Shown: positions 9,524 to 20,828 of the stretch, in pieces
Layout of the letters: the number at the start of each line of letters is the position of its first letter
Position numbering within the stretch: position 1 is the first letter of the stretch
Assembly (NCBI RefSeq): GCF_024970185.1
Contig: NZ_CP103965.1
Location: forward strand, 2,042,001-2,106,000
Direction of reading: 5' to 3'
Length of the DNA: 64,000 nucleotides
From: Pseudomonas sp. N3-W
GTDB taxonomy: Bacteria; Pseudomonadota; Gammaproteobacteria; Pseudomonadales; Pseudomonadaceae
The notes under the pieces: model-generated
What the model saw: the letters and a program-made list of their open reading frames with translations, nothing else
Database searches by the model: none
What the model was told of the DNA's origin: nothing
Made by a program: the position numbers and the translations under genes

Positions 9524-10390
9524 ATGGAAATCGGTCTGCGCGAGTGGCTGATCGTCATCGGCATTATTGTCATTGCCGGTATTCTTTTCGATGGCTGGCG
9601 TCGCATGCGCGGCGGCAAGGGAAAACTGAAATTCCGTCTTGACCGGAGCCTGTCCAACCTGCCGGACGAGGATACCAGCGCCGAGCTGTTGGGCCCGCCA
9701 CGCGTGCTCGACACCCATAAAGAGCCGCAGTTGGACGAGCACGATCTGCCGTCGGTGAGCATGCCGGCCCGTGAGCCTCGCGAGTCGGGCTCCAAGCGCG
9801 GCAAGCGTGGCCATGGCGAGCCATCCCAGGGTGACCTGAACCTCAATCTGGACCTGGACGGCGGCCCGAGCTTCAGCAGCCGCGACGACGATTTCCCGGA
9901 GGCCAAGGTGTCGCTCAAGGCTTCGAGCCCGTCGGTGGCCGACAAGGATCAACCGCAAGCCGAAGAAGTACTGGTGATCAGTGTGATCTGCCGCGACGCC
10001 GCCGGCTTCAAGGGCCCGGCGCTATTGCAGAACATTCTGGAAAGCGGTCTGCGTTTTGGCGAGATGGATATTTTCCATCGCCACGAAAGCATGGCCGGCA
10101 ACGGTGAAGTGCTGTTCTCCATGGCCAATGCGGTCAAGCCGGGCATTTTTGACCTGGACGATATCGACCACTTCAGCACCCCGGCAGTGAGCTTCTTCCT
10201 CGGCCTGCCAGGCCCGCGTCATCCCAAGCAGGCCTTCGACGTGATGGTGGCGGCGGCACGCAAGCTGTCCCAGGAGCTGAACGGCGAACTGAAAGACGAT
10301 CAGCGCAGCGTGCTGACCGCCCAGACGATCGAGCACTACCGTCAGCGTATCGTCGAATTCGAACGTCGCGCGTTGACCCAGAAACGATAA
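9524..10390 (+). CDS. zipA: Cell division protein ZipA
   Basis: A 288-residue inner-membrane divisome protein that tethers FtsZ to the membrane. Residues about 7-25 ([18 protein letters not shown]) form one N-terminal membrane anchor. A charged, flexible linker follows, and a globular C-terminal FtsZ-binding domain starts at about residue 145 ([18 protein letters not shown]). The gene lies between smc and ligA. It is preceded by a 258-bp gap in which I see no other gene and which presumably carries its promoter. RBS-like AGAGG precedes the ATG. Confidence 0.95.
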   Translation: MEIGLREWLIVIGIIVIAGILFDGWRRMRGGKGKLKFRLDRSLSNLPDEDTSAELLGPPRVLDTHKEPQLDEHDLPSVSMPAREPRESGSKRGKRGHGEPSQGDLNLNLDLDGGPSFSSRDDDFPEAKVSLKASSPSVADKDQPQAEEVLVISVICRDAAGFKGPALLQNILESGLRFGEMDIFHRHESMAGNGEVLFSMANAVKPGIFDLDDIDHFSTPAVSFFLGLPGPRHPKQAFDVMVAAARKLSQELNGELKDDQRSVLTAQTIEHYRQRIVEFERRALTQKR

Positions 10391-10413
10391 ATCGAATGAA
10401 TGGGGCGGGCTCT

Positions 10414-10548
10414 TGTGGCGAGGGAGCTTGCTCCCGCTGGGCTGCGCAGCGGCCCCATTCAAGCAACAACCTTAAATATTCAGACACTCCGTATTCGCTG
10501 GTTTTACGGCTGCTTCGCAGCCGAGCGGGAGCAAGCTCCCTCGCCACA
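10414..10548. repeat. REPIN, GTGGCGAGGGAGC family, after zipA
   Basis: Inverted pair: GTGGCGAGGGAGCTTGCTCC from 10414 and its mirror ending in CTCCCTCGCCAC at 10548, each with an extra GCTGCGCAGC or GCTTCGCAGC hairpin on the inner side. This is a different family from the GTGGGAGCGAGCC type elsewhere in the window. Confidence 0.85.
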
Positions 10549-10584
10549 GTGTCCATATCTTTAAGCTACTGTATCTAGAAGATT

Positions 10585-12983
<2,399 letters not shown>

Positions 12984-12992
12984 TTCGATACC

Positions 12993-13080
12993 TGTGGGAG
13001 CGAGCCTGCTCGCGATTGCGGTGGGCCAGTCAACATTGATGTGGATGTAAGGCCGCATTCGCGAGCAGGCTCGCTCCCGC
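12993..13080. repeat. REPIN, GTGGGAGCGAGCC family, after ligA
   Basis: GTGGGAGCGAGCCTGCTCGC at 12993 and its inverse ending at 13080, about 45 bp apart, fill the gap between ligA and the zinc-peptidase gene. Confidence 0.88.
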
Positions 13081-13139
13081 ATTGAACGATCCCTGCCCGA
13101 GAATGATCTAGTCTTGGCACCCCTCAGGGAGAGATCGCC

Positions 13140-14303
13140 ATGTACCGTTTCTTCGAACAGCTCAGCTCACGCATCGCTGCGCCCTTCATCGGCGAGAGCT
13201 CGCGCAACAGCAAGGTCTGGCAATGTCGCTGCGGGCAGTCGCTGTTCTTTCGCAACAGCCAGTGCCTGGCCTGTTCGGCGGCGCTGGGTTATCAGCCGCA
13301 AGAAAGCCGACTGTCCTCGCTGCAACCCGGTCCCCATGCGGACACTTGGCTGCTGGACGCCGACCCTGAGGCCGGCGTGTTCCGCCGCTGCGCCAATCTC
13401 GATTCTCCCGCCGCCTGCAACTGGTTGCTGCCGGCCAACGATCACGACGCACTGTGCATCGCCTGCAGCCTGAACCACACCATTCCCGATCTCTCCATCC
13501 CTGAAAACCACGAACGCTGGCGCAAGGTCGAAACCGCCAAGCGGCGTCTGGTGGCGCAATTGGTCAGCCTCGGTCTGCCGGTGATTCCCAAGACCGTCGA
13601 CGAGCAAACCGGCCTGGCGTTCGATTTCATTGGCGTTGACCTGGAAGGCAATCCGCCAACCACCGGTCACGCCAACGGCCTGATCACCCTTGACATCAAA
13701 GAGGCCGACGACGCCCACCGTGAACAGATCCGGGTGCAGATGCACGAGCCGTATCGCACGCTGCTGGGGCATTTTCGGCACGAGGTCGGCCATTACTATT
13801 GGGATCGACTGATCGCCAACAGTCAGTGGCTGGAACCGTTTCGCGGCCTGTTCGGCGACGAACGCGCCAGCTACGCCGAAGCGCTCGACCGGCACTATCA
13901 ACAAGGCGCGCCGCTGGACTGGCAGCCACGCTACGTCAGTGCCTACGCCACCATGCACCCCTGGGAAGACTGGGCCGAAACCTGGGCGCACTACCTGCAC
14001 ATGATGGACGCGGTGGACACGGCGTTGGGCTTCGGCATGAGTGCCCGGGAAATGGATTTCGACTACCAGCCATTCCCGCTCAGCACGCTCTACGACCCAC
14101 AACATCCCGGCGGCGCGGCGTTCCTGTCATTCGTCAATGCATGGATCGAACTGGCCGGCATGCTCAATGAGTTGTCGCGCAGCATGGGCCAGCCGGATTT
14201 CTATCCGTTCGTGCTGCCGTCGGCGGTGATTGCCAAACTGCACTTCATCCATCTGGTGATTCAGCAGGAGGGCGGCCGGGCAGACGAGGTGTTGGCGCAA
14301 TGA
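13140..14303 (+). CDS. Putative zinc-binding metallopeptidase
   Basis: A 387-residue protein resembling the putative zinc-binding peptidase family found widely in proteobacteria. The N-terminal region has Cys pairs consistent with zinc ribbons (Cys29, Cys31, Cys42 and Cys45; then Cys84, Cys93, Cys106 and Cys109). A gluzincin-like HEVGH is at residues 214-218, and the downstream glutamate in EDWAETWAHY (about 276-285) could be the third metal ligand. No signal peptide is visible, so it is probably cytoplasmic. No substrate is known to me. A good RBS (AGGGAGAG) precedes the ATG. It lies just upstream of the SRP RNA and shows no obvious functional link to it. Confidence 0.75.
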   Translation: MYRFFEQLSSRIAAPFIGESSRNSKVWQCRCGQSLFFRNSQCLACSAALGYQPQESRLSSLQPGPHADTWLLDADPEAGVFRRCANLDSPAACNWLLPANDHDALCIACSLNHTIPDLSIPENHERWRKVETAKRRLVAQLVSLGLPVIPKTVDEQTGLAFDFIGVDLEGNPPTTGHANGLITLDIKEADDAHREQIRVQMHEPYRTLLGHFRHEVGHYYWDRLIANSQWLEPFRGLFGDERASYAEALDRHYQQGAPLDWQPRYVSAYATMHPWEDWAETWAHYLHMMDAVDTALGFGMSAREMDFDYQPFPLSTLYDPQHPGGAAFLSFVNAWIELAGMLNELSRSMGQPDFYPFVLPSAVIAKLHFIHLVIQQEGGRADEVLAQ

Positions 14304-14360
14304 AATCCGCTGGTGCGCATGTCCTTGAACGGGCTCATGTTTTTTTATCCGCCCGAACGG

Positions 14361-14388
14361 TTGTAACTTCGTCTCAGACAGGTACAAT
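14361..14388 (+). promoter_or_regulatory. Sigma70-type promoter of the SRP RNA gene
   Basis: TTGTAA (14361-14366), a 16-bp spacer, then TACAAT (14383-14388), about 30 bp before the RNA. Position and match to consensus are the only evidence. Confidence 0.6.
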
Positions 14389-14420
14389 GGCGCCGTTCGC
14401 CGCAAGGTGAACGTCGTTAT

Positions 14421-14530
14421 GGTGACCCCATCGGTCCCCCCGCAACGATTACCCGTGAACCTGGTCAGAGCCGGAAGGCAGCAGCCACAGCGGGAACATT
14501 GTGTGCCGGGGTGTGGCTGATGGGGTTGCC
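14421..14530 (+). ncRNA. ffs: 4.5S RNA of the signal recognition particle
   Basis: This is the bacterial small SRP RNA, which pairs with Ffh to target membrane proteins to the translocon. The conserved apical domain is clear: CAGAGCCGGAAGGCAGCAGC at about 14466-14485, with the GGAA tetraloop closed within the symmetric and asymmetric loops that Ffh binds. The closing stem pairs the 5' GGTGACCCCATC region with GATGGGGTTGCC. An outer CGTTATGG/CCATAACG stem (14415-14422 with 14532-14539) probably belongs to the precursor and is trimmed off. The ends given are estimates. A promoter lies upstream and a terminator 13 nt downstream. Confidence 0.95.
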
Positions 14531-14542
14531 TCCATAACGCCA

Positions 14543-14564
14543 CGCGAAAGCTCTTTCGCGTTTT
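14543..14564 (+). terminator. Terminator of the SRP RNA
   Basis: CGCGAAAG and CTTTCGCG form a short hairpin followed by TTTT directly after the precursor stem of the 4.5S RNA. Confidence 0.85.
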
Positions 14565-14649
14565 CTGCCCGAAAAACTGATTGTTCTGTCTGCCAATGGA
14601 TATCGTCCATAAGCGGATTTTTGTCGTTTCCGGCTTTTGACGTCGAATC

Positions 14650-14697
14650 AAAAAAAGGAGGCCGACCCGTCGTATCAGGCGGGTCAGCCTCCTTTTT
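14650..14697. terminator. Bidirectional terminator between SRP RNA and XRE gene
   Basis: GGAGGC-C-GACCCG pairs with CGGGTC-A-GCCTCC (one mismatch), flanked by an A-run on the left and a T-run on the right. It suits the convergent SRP RNA (plus) and XRE regulator (minus). Confidence 0.88.
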
Positions 14698-14709
14698 CAC
14701 TTTCTGGCA

Positions 14710-15024
14710 CTAAGGCTTGGACAAGGCCTGGTCAACCGCAGCGATCAGCTTTCCCAGATCCTTTGAGGTGGCTTTGTGTATGACGCTGAACAGGTACGCC
14801 CGCTGTTCGTCTTCATCGCCCAAATCGGCGAAAAACGCTTTCAGCTTCACGCCCAGCACGTCGGCAAGCAGGAAGAGGGCTTCCACGCTGGGGGTATAGG
14901 TGCCGGTTTCGAAGCGGCTGATGGTTTTGGGGTCAAAACCGGTTTTTTCGCCGAGTTCAGCCTGAGTAAGCCCCGCGACCTTGCGATAGCGTCGGATGGC
15001 CGGACCCAAACTTGAAATTTGCAT
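14710..15024 (-). CDS. Small XRE-family helix-turn-helix regulator
   Basis: A 104-residue protein. Residues about 6-62 form a Cro/C1-type helix-turn-helix (LTQAELGEKTGFDPKTISRF, then TPSVEALFLLADVLGV). The C-terminal 40 residues are acidic and then helical, and match no domain I know. It is a single gene between a bidirectional terminator and a 416-bp gap. No toxin or phage partner is adjacent, so nothing supports a toxin-antitoxin or phage role. Target unknown. Confidence 0.8.
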   Translation of the reverse strand: MQISSLGPAIRRYRKVAGLTQAELGEKTGFDPKTISRFETGTYTPSVEALFLLADVLGVKLKAFFADLGDEDEQRAYLFSVIHKATSKDLGKLIAAVDQALSKP

Positions 15025-15440
15025 CGCTCAATTCCCATTTAGAATCAAGAACTTAACGATAGATTTTTGCATTAGACAACTGCATGATCCATCACCTTGC
15101 TTTGCAAAATGTGATGCATTTCGTAGAATCTCCGCTCTGAGGGGACATTTGGTGACCTGTTTTCCGAAGTTCAGATGATGTGATGCTGCCAGCATTGCGT
15201 TCCCTGGATAGGTGTGGACCAGATCGCCGGCAACGCCGAACCCTTGCAAAATGTTACCTGGATCATGGTTTGCGCCGTGTTCGAGGTCATTCAGCCTAGT
15301 TGATTGGCGGCTGTCCCGGGGCCATCAACTGCTGTTCATGGAGTGATCACGTGTCTCTGCGCCGTACGTCTCAAAACATCTCTTCCGGGCATTGTGCGCT
15401 GGTCGAGCGGTACCACCGCTAGCGACAGTGAGCCTGACTC
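15025..15440. other. Intergenic region upstream of XRE and PAS-GGDEF-EAL genes
   Basis: A 416-bp divergent spacer with no convincing gene; it should carry both promoters. One short GTG-started frame (15351-15422, 23 codons, GGAG about 8 nt upstream) ends 18 nt before the PAS-GGDEF-EAL start and could be a leader peptide, but nothing else supports it. I see no other structure. Confidence 0.5.
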
Positions 15441-17141
15441 ATGGAAGAGAAATACCGCAGGGCCGTAGATGCAGCCGCCTTATTTTCCGAAACCGACCTG
15501 AATGGCCGGATCACCCACGTCAACGACCGGTTTTGCGCCGTCTCCGGCTACCGCCGCGAGGAGCTGATCGGCCAGGACCATCGACTGCTCAATTCCGGTC
15601 TGCACGCCGCCGAGTTTTTTGCCGTGCTGTGGCGCACCATCGCCCTGGGCGATGTGTGGAAGGGCGAACTGTGCAATCGGACCCGCCAGGGTGCCCTGTA
15701 CTGGGTCGATTGCACCATGGTGCCCGTGCTGGATGAGGTCACCGGCCGTGTGCACCGTTATCTGTCGATTGGTTTTGATGTCAGCGAAAAGCGTCAACTC
15801 CTGCATTCGCTGCAATGGCGAGTCGGGCATGACGTGCTGACCGGGCTGCCCAATCGCGCTTTCCTCTCTGATCTGCTGGATCAGGCGCTGGACTTCTCGC
15901 GCCAGGAAGACATCCCGCTGGCCGTGTGCATGCTCGACCTCGATGGCTTCAAGGCGGTCAATGACGGCTACGGTCACGCCAGTGGCGACCTGCTGCTGGT
16001 GGAAGTGGCCAGCCGTTTGCGATCCATCGTGCGCGGCGAAGACGTGGTGGCGCGGCTGGCCGGGGACGAGTTTGTGCTGGTGCTGCGTTACGTTCGGGAT
16101 TTGCAGGAATTGCGAGCAGCGCTGAACCGGGTGCTGGGCGCGATTTCTGCGCCGTATTCGCTGCATGGCAAGGCGATCAACGTGTTTGCCAGCATCGGCG
16201 TGACCCTGTTTCCGCATGACAACGAGGATGCCGAAACCCTGCTGCGTCACGCGGATCAGGCGATGTACGTGGCCAAGCAGAGTGGGCGTAATCGTTTTCA
16301 CCTGTTCGATGTATCCCGGGACCAGGAAGTCAAAGCCACGCACCAGACCGTGGCGCGAGTGCGTCAGGCACTGGCGGCCGGTGAGTTGCGCCTGCATTTT
16401 CAACCCAAGGTCAATATGCGCCTTGGCGAGGTGGTCGGGTTCGAGGCGCTGTTGCGCTGGGAGCACCCGCAAAACGGGCTGGTGCCGCCACGGGAATTTC
16501 TGCCCCTGGTCGAGGAGACGGACCTGATCGTCGATATCGGCGAGTGGGTGATGGATCAGGTGTTGACGCAGTTGCACCGCTGGCAACAGGCGGGGCAGGG
16601 CTGGCCGGTGAGTATCAATATCGCGGCGCGGCATTTTCAGCGGGCGGATTTTGTCGACCGGCTTCGGCATGTACTTGCCCGTCACGGTCAAGTGGCGCCG
16701 CAGTTGCTTGACCTGGAAATTGTCGAGTCGGTGGCCATCGAGAATATCCAGCACGTCAGTACCTGTTTACAGGCGTGTCAGGCGCTGGGGGTGCAGTTTT
16801 CGCTGGGGGATTTTGGCACCGGTTATTCGTCCCTGAGCTACCTCAAACGCTTGCGCACGCAAACCATCAAGATCGATAAATCCTTCGTGCGCGACATCCT
16901 GCACGACCACGACGATCTGGCCCTGACCACGGCAGTGATCGGCCTGGCCCGTGCGTTTGGTCGACAGGTGATTGCCGAGGGGCTGGAAAGTATCGAGCAT
17001 GGCGAGTTGTTGATGCGCCTGGGGTGCGATGTTGCCCAAGGCTATTTCATCGCCCGGCCCATGCCGCCGGCCGAAGTGCCGGGCTGGGTCGCGGGGTTTG
17101 TCGCGCCGCCGCAGTGGCAGGTGCTGGACGAGGTGGGCTGA
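15441..17141 (+). CDS. PAS-GGDEF-EAL cyclic-di-GMP protein with altered EAL motif
   Basis: A 566-residue cytoplasmic sensor. A PAS domain lies at about residues 5-115, a GGDEF domain at about 125-285 with AGDEF at 207-211, and an EAL domain at about 305-555. In the EAL domain the EALLRW start (Glu335), Asn392, Glu426, Lys477/Asp479, the IAEGLES segment and QGYF are kept. The usual DDFGTG metal-binding motif reads GDFGTG at 456-461, so its first aspartate is Gly. In characterised phosphodiesterases that residue binds the catalytic metal, so c-di-GMP hydrolysis may be weak or absent. AGDEF variants often remain active cyclases. No membrane segment is visible. The gene stands alone. Confidence 0.9.
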   Translation: MEEKYRRAVDAAALFSETDLNGRITHVNDRFCAVSGYRREELIGQDHRLLNSGLHAAEFFAVLWRTIALGDVWKGELCNRTRQGALYWVDCTMVPVLDEVTGRVHRYLSIGFDVSEKRQLLHSLQWRVGHDVLTGLPNRAFLSDLLDQALDFSRQEDIPLAVCMLDLDGFKAVNDGYGHASGDLLLVEVASRLRSIVRGEDVVARLAGDEFVLVLRYVRDLQELRAALNRVLGAISAPYSLHGKAINVFASIGVTLFPHDNEDAETLLRHADQAMYVAKQSGRNRFHLFDVSRDQEVKATHQTVARVRQALAAGELRLHFQPKVNMRLGEVVGFEALLRWEHPQNGLVPPREFLPLVEETDLIVDIGEWVMDQVLTQLHRWQQAGQGWPVSINIAARHFQRADFVDRLRHVLARHGQVAPQLLDLEIVESVAIENIQHVSTCLQACQALGVQFSLGDFGTGYSSLSYLKRLRTQTIKIDKSFVRDILHDHDDLALTTAVIGLARAFGRQVIAEGLESIEHGELLMRLGCDVAQGYFIARPMPPAEVPGWVAGFVAPPQWQVLDEVG

Positions 17142-17147
17142 GTCTTG

Positions 17148-17191
17148 TGATCAACACCAATCCCCTGTGGGGGCGGGATTGGTGTTGATCA
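17148..17191. terminator. 17-bp perfect inverted repeat between convergent genes
   Basis: TGATCAACACCAATCCC and its exact inverse enclose a 10-nt loop. The repeat overlaps the stop codon of the minus-strand solute-binding gene and starts 6 nt after the plus-strand gene. Neither side has a long T-run, so it is either a terminator needing a cofactor or an mRNA-stabilising hairpin. Confidence 0.6.
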
Positions 17192-17938
17192 AGGCATGCG
17201 GGGCTCGGCGCCAATATACAACCCGATAATGTCATCAATCTCCCCCGACATTTGCATTCGCAGCAACGTGCGCAAGATCCGCTGCACCGGCACCTGCGGG
17301 TCGTTGCGCACGTAACAGCCGACACGTTGCTCCTGCAATACGGCAACGGCCTGCAACTGTTGCTCGGCCGGCAGGCGTTGATTGAACCAGTCCAGCGTCC
17401 ACTGGTTGCTCACGGCGTAGCGATAGCGGCCGGCCACCAGCTTGTCCAGCACCTGATCCTGATTGCGCGCGTCTTCGCGCTGCAGACGGTCGGCATCGAA
17501 CAGCGGTTGCAGGGTGGGATAAACGTAGCCAAGTACCGTGCCCAGCGTTTGGCGCGGCAGATTTTCCGGCGCGATTGAGGTGGGCAAATCCCGACGGCTG
17601 ATCAACAGGTCGCGTTGGGTAAATAGCGGGATGCTCCAGATATAGTCACCGGACTGGTTCGGCAACCAGGACTGCGAGACAAAACAGCGGACATCGACTT
17701 CGCCATGCTCCATCGCGCTTTGCACCCGTGCCCGAGGCAAGACATGAAACTCGGCCGGTACGCCGACCTGAGTCGCCAGGCTGAGCATGATGTCGTACAG
17801 GATGCCCTGGACCGGTCGTCCGCGATCGAGCTCCACCATCGGCATGGCCCAACTGTCGGCCATGACAAAGCGCAACGGCGTTTCAGCCGCCCCGACATTC
17901 AGGCATATCAACAGCAGTGCCCCCAAGGCCAGCCGCAT
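17189..17938 (-). CDS. Periplasmic solute-binding-like protein (SBP family 3)
   Basis: A protein of about 249 residues with an N-terminal signal peptide (MRLALGALLLICLNVGAAE) followed by a fold resembling family 3 extracellular solute-binding proteins, the group that includes amino-acid binders. No ABC permease or ATPase gene is nearby, so it is an orphan. Orphans of this type in Pseudomonas often act as sensors or have unknown roles. I preferred the ATG at 17938 to an upstream TTG at 17959, because it puts the signal peptide at the N terminus. The ligand cannot be inferred. Confidence 0.8.
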   Translation of the reverse strand: MRLALGALLLICLNVGAAETPLRFVMADSWAMPMVELDRGRPVQGILYDIMLSLATQVGVPAEFHVLPRARVQSAMEHGEVDVRCFVSQSWLPNQSGDYIWSIPLFTQRDLLISRRDLPTSIAPENLPRQTLGTVLGYVYPTLQPLFDADRLQREDARNQDQVLDKLVAGRYRYAVSNQWTLDWFNQRLPAEQQLQAVAVLQEQRVGCYVRNDPQVPVQRILRTLLRMQMSGEIDDIIGLYIGAEPRMP

Positions 17939-18082
17939 AAACGCTCCACTACAGATCAAACCCGAGCCGGAAAAAGCCCTCGAAAGTGCAGCTTAGCCAG
18001 ATAAGACGAGCGCACCGGATGCAATTTTGGCCTTGCTCCGCTAGCATTAGCCGCTTGTGTTCCTTCGTTGCGACGGTTTTCC

Positions 18083-20155
18083 ATGAGTTATCAGGTTCTT
18101 GCACGTAAATGGCGTCCGCGCTCGTTCCGCGAAATGGTCGGCCAGACCCATGTGCTCAAGGCTCTGATCAATGCCTTGGACAGCCAGCGGTTGCACCACG
18201 CCTACCTGTTCACTGGCACACGCGGGGTCGGCAAGACCACCATCGCACGGATCATCGCCAAATGCCTGAACTGTGAAACCGGCATCACTTCGACGCCCTG
18301 CGGCGAGTGCTCGGTGTGCCGCGAAATCGACGAAGGCCGTTTTGTCGACCTGATCGAAATCGACGCCGCGAGCCGGACCAAGGTCGAAGACACCCGCGAA
18401 CTGCTCGACAACGTCCAGTACGCCCCGAGCCGTGGGCGCTTCAAGGTCTACCTGATCGACGAAGTGCACATGCTCTCCAGCCATTCCTTCAATGCGCTGC
18501 TGAAAACCCTCGAAGAGCCGCCGCCCTACGTCAAGTTCATCCTGGCAACCACCGATCCGCAGAAACTTCCTGCAACTATTCTGTCGCGGTGCTTGCAGTT
18601 CTCCCTCAAGAACATGACGCCTGAGCGCGTGGTCGAGCATTTGACCCATGTGCTGGGCGTCGAACAGGTGCCGTTCGAAGACGATGCACTGTGGCTGCTG
18701 GGTCGCGCCGCCGATGGCTCGATGCGTGACGCCATGAGCCTGACCGACCAGGCCATCGCCTTCGGTGAAGGTAAGGTCATGGCCGCCGACGTGCGGGCGA
18801 TGCTCGGCACGCTGGATCACGGCCAGGTCTTCGACGTTCTGCATTCGCTGATCGAAGGCGACGCCAAGGCGTTGCTCGAAGCCGTGCGCCACCTCGCCGA
18901 ACAAGGCCCGGACTGGAACGGTGTACTCTCGGAAATTCTCAACGTGTTGCACCGTGTCGCCATCGCCCAGGCCCTGCCTGAAGGCGTCGACAACGGCCAC
19001 GGCGACCGGGATCGGGTACTGGCGCTGGCCCAGGCACTGCCGGCCGAAGATGTGCAGTTCTACTACCAGATGGGCCTGATTGGTCGCCGCGATTTGCCGC
19101 TGGCGCCAGACCCCCGTGGTGGCTTCGAAATGGTGCTGCTGCGCATGCTCGCGTTCCGACCGGCAGACACCACGGATGCGCCGAGGCAACCGCTAAAGCC
19201 AGTGGGGATCAGCCAGGCCACAGTTGATTCCGCAAACTCAGTGGCTGCCGCGCCGGTTGTTGCGCCGCTAGTCGCTGCGCCAGTTGCACCCGTTGCACCG
19301 GTGGTGACTGCTCCGGTTGCAGAGCGTCAGCCCGAGCCGGTCGCCGCTGTGGTCGTGCCTGAGCCTGTGGTCGAAGCGCCGGTTGCCGAGGACGTCGTCG
19401 ACCTGCCATGGAACGATCCGGTCGAGCCTGAAGTGGCTCAGCAACCTGCGGTCGAGCCCGTGCTGGAAACCACTGGAGAGCAACCCGAGTTGCCGCCAAT
19501 GCCGATGCCGACACCCGACAGCGTGGTGCCGGACGCGCCGCAATGGGCCGCTGCGCCGATTCCGGAGCCGTCCGTGGCCCAGGTCGATGCCGCCACGCCG
19601 GGCATGGACCAGGACGACGAGCCGCCGCTGGACGAGGACTACATCGAGCCGGACATGGATTCGGCCTACAGTTACCTGGACGAACTGGCCAGCGAGCACA
19701 CCGCCGAACCCGCGCCGGAACCTGAACCCGAGCCGGCCGCCATGCCGGCCACCGGTCTGGCCCTGCAATGGCTGGAGCTGTTCCCGAAACTGCCGATTTC
19801 CGGCATGACTGGCAGCATCGCCGCCAACTGCACGCTGATCGCTATCGAGGGTGATAACTGGCTGTTGCACCTGGACCCGGCCCACAGCGCCCTGTTCAAC
19901 GCGACCCAGCAGCGCCGTCTCAACGATGCATTGAACCAGTTTCACGGGCGTACGCTGAACCTGAGCATGGAGCTGATCAAGCCTGAGCAGGAAACCCCGG
20001 CCCAGGCCGCGTCCCGCCGCCGTGTAAACCGTCAGCGCGAGGCCGAGGAGTCGATCCACGGTGATCCGTTCATCCAGCAAATGATGCAGCAGTTCGGTGC
20101 CGTGGTCCGTCACGATACTATTGAACCTGTCGAAGCCCTGGTCAGTCAGGGCTAA
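18083..20155 (+). CDS. dnaX: DNA polymerase III subunits gamma/tau
   Basis: A 690-residue clamp-loader ATPase that organises the replisome. The Walker A motif GTRGVGKT is at residues 45-52, and the zinc module has Cys64, Cys73, Cys76 and Cys79. The SRC-type finger appears as SRCLQF. A long Ala/Pro/Val/Glu-rich linker (about 370-560) precedes the tau C-terminal domain that contacts the polymerase. I did not see an A-AAA-AAG slippery heptamer, so if a short gamma form is made it uses another signal. ATG at 18083 (MSYQVLARKWRP) is preferred to TTG at 18068. ybaB follows after 64 bp. Confidence 0.96.
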   Translation: MSYQVLARKWRPRSFREMVGQTHVLKALINALDSQRLHHAYLFTGTRGVGKTTIARIIAKCLNCETGITSTPCGECSVCREIDEGRFVDLIEIDAASRTKVEDTRELLDNVQYAPSRGRFKVYLIDEVHMLSSHSFNALLKTLEEPPPYVKFILATTDPQKLPATILSRCLQFSLKNMTPERVVEHLTHVLGVEQVPFEDDALWLLGRAADGSMRDAMSLTDQAIAFGEGKVMAADVRAMLGTLDHGQVFDVLHSLIEGDAKALLEAVRHLAEQGPDWNGVLSEILNVLHRVAIAQALPEGVDNGHGDRDRVLALAQALPAEDVQFYYQMGLIGRRDLPLAPDPRGGFEMVLLRMLAFRPADTTDAPRQPLKPVGISQATVDSANSVAAAPVVAPLVAAPVAPVAPVVTAPVAERQPEPVAAVVVPEPVVEAPVAEDVVDLPWNDPVEPEVAQQPAVEPVLETTGEQPELPPMPMPTPDSVVPDAPQWAAAPIPEPSVAQVDAATPGMDQDDEPPLDEDYIEPDMDSAYSYLDELASEHTAEPAPEPEPEPAAMPATGLALQWLELFPKLPISGMTGSIAANCTLIAIEGDNWLLHLDPAHSALFNATQQRRLNDALNQFHGRTLNLSMELIKPEQETPAQAASRRRVNRQREAEESIHGDPFIQQMMQQFGAVVRHDTIEPVEALVSQG

Positions 20156-20219
20156 TAACTGAGGCGTTCGGCCAGCGGGGCGGGCGCCGTTTTTATCCAA
20201 GTACTTTGAGGTGATTACC

Positions 20220-20558
20220 ATGATGAAAGGTGGCATGGCCGGCCTGATGAAGCAGGCGCAGCAGATGCAGGAAAAAATGGCCAAGATGCAGGAAGAACTG
20301 GCCAACGCCGAAGTCACCGGTAAAGCCGGTGGCGATATGGTCACCGTGGTGATGACCGGTCGTCACGACGTCAAGCGCGTGACCATCGACCCAAGCCTGG
20401 TGGAAGGTTTGAGCGAAGACGACAAAGAGATGCTGGAGGCCGTGTTTGCCGCCGCCGTCAACGATGCCGTGCGCAAGATCGAAGCCAACAGCCAGGACAA
20501 AATGTCCGGCGTGACCGCTGGCATGCAACTGCCGCCGGGTATGAAACTGCCATTCTGA
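20220..20558 (+). CDS. YbaB/EbfC family nucleoid-associated protein
   Basis: A 112-residue DNA-binding protein of the YbaB/EbfC family. These form dimers shaped like tweezers that coat the nucleoid. The N-terminal helix is rich in Met, Gln and Lys ([19 protein letters not shown]), and the tail is PPGMKLPF. The ATG at 20220 is preceded at good spacing by TGAGGTG; an in-frame GTG at 20211 is part of that RBS. The order dnaX-ybaB-recR is conserved in many bacteria, but here an oxidoreductase gene has come between ybaB and recR. Confidence 0.93.
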   Translation: MMKGGMAGLMKQAQQMQEKMAKMQEELANAEVTGKAGGDMVTVVMTGRHDVKRVTIDPSLVEGLSEDDKEMLEAVFAAAVNDAVRKIEANSQDKMSGVTAGMQLPPGMKLPF

Positions 20559-20581
20559 TTCGCCAGCGCTTCGGATGGGCT

Positions 20582-20614
20582 AAAAAAATGCCAGGCATAG
20601 CGCCTGGCATTTTT
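20582..20614. terminator. Terminator after dnaX-ybaB
   Basis: TGCCAGGC and GCCTGGCA with a 5-nt loop, flanked by seven As and five Ts. Strong on the plus strand and possibly bidirectional. Confidence 0.9.
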
Positions 20615-20651
20615 GTTTCTGGCTCAGAAATATGGGATGTCCATGAGAATG

Positions 20652-20730
20652 CCTTCGCGAGCAAGCCCGATCCCACATTGGGTCTGCGCCGCGCACAAAT
20701 CCCCTGTGGGAGCGGGCTTGCTCGCGAAGG
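20652..20730. repeat. REPIN, GTGGGAGCGGGCTTG variant, after ybaB
   Basis: Inverted pair CCTTCGCGAGCAAGCCCGAT towards CCCAC, and GTGGGAGCGGGCTTGCTCGC towards GAAGG, about 25 bp apart, following the ybaB terminator. Confidence 0.87.
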
Positions 20731-20828
20731 GATCGACTCGGTCCAACTGAATAAACATCGAACCCACCACCTCCATCAGGGTCTTCTCCCCTATACCACC
20801 GACATTCATCGATCAAGGAGACGCTCAC

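Noticed and set aside
15028..15249. 73-codon minus-strand frame upstream of the XRE gene
   Set aside because: No RBS or domain, it ends at the promoter side of the XRE gene, and composition is not gene-like.
18083..20155. Programmed frameshift in dnaX making a short gamma form
   Set aside because: I saw no A-AAA-AAG type slippery run with a following hairpin; the full tau frame is intact.
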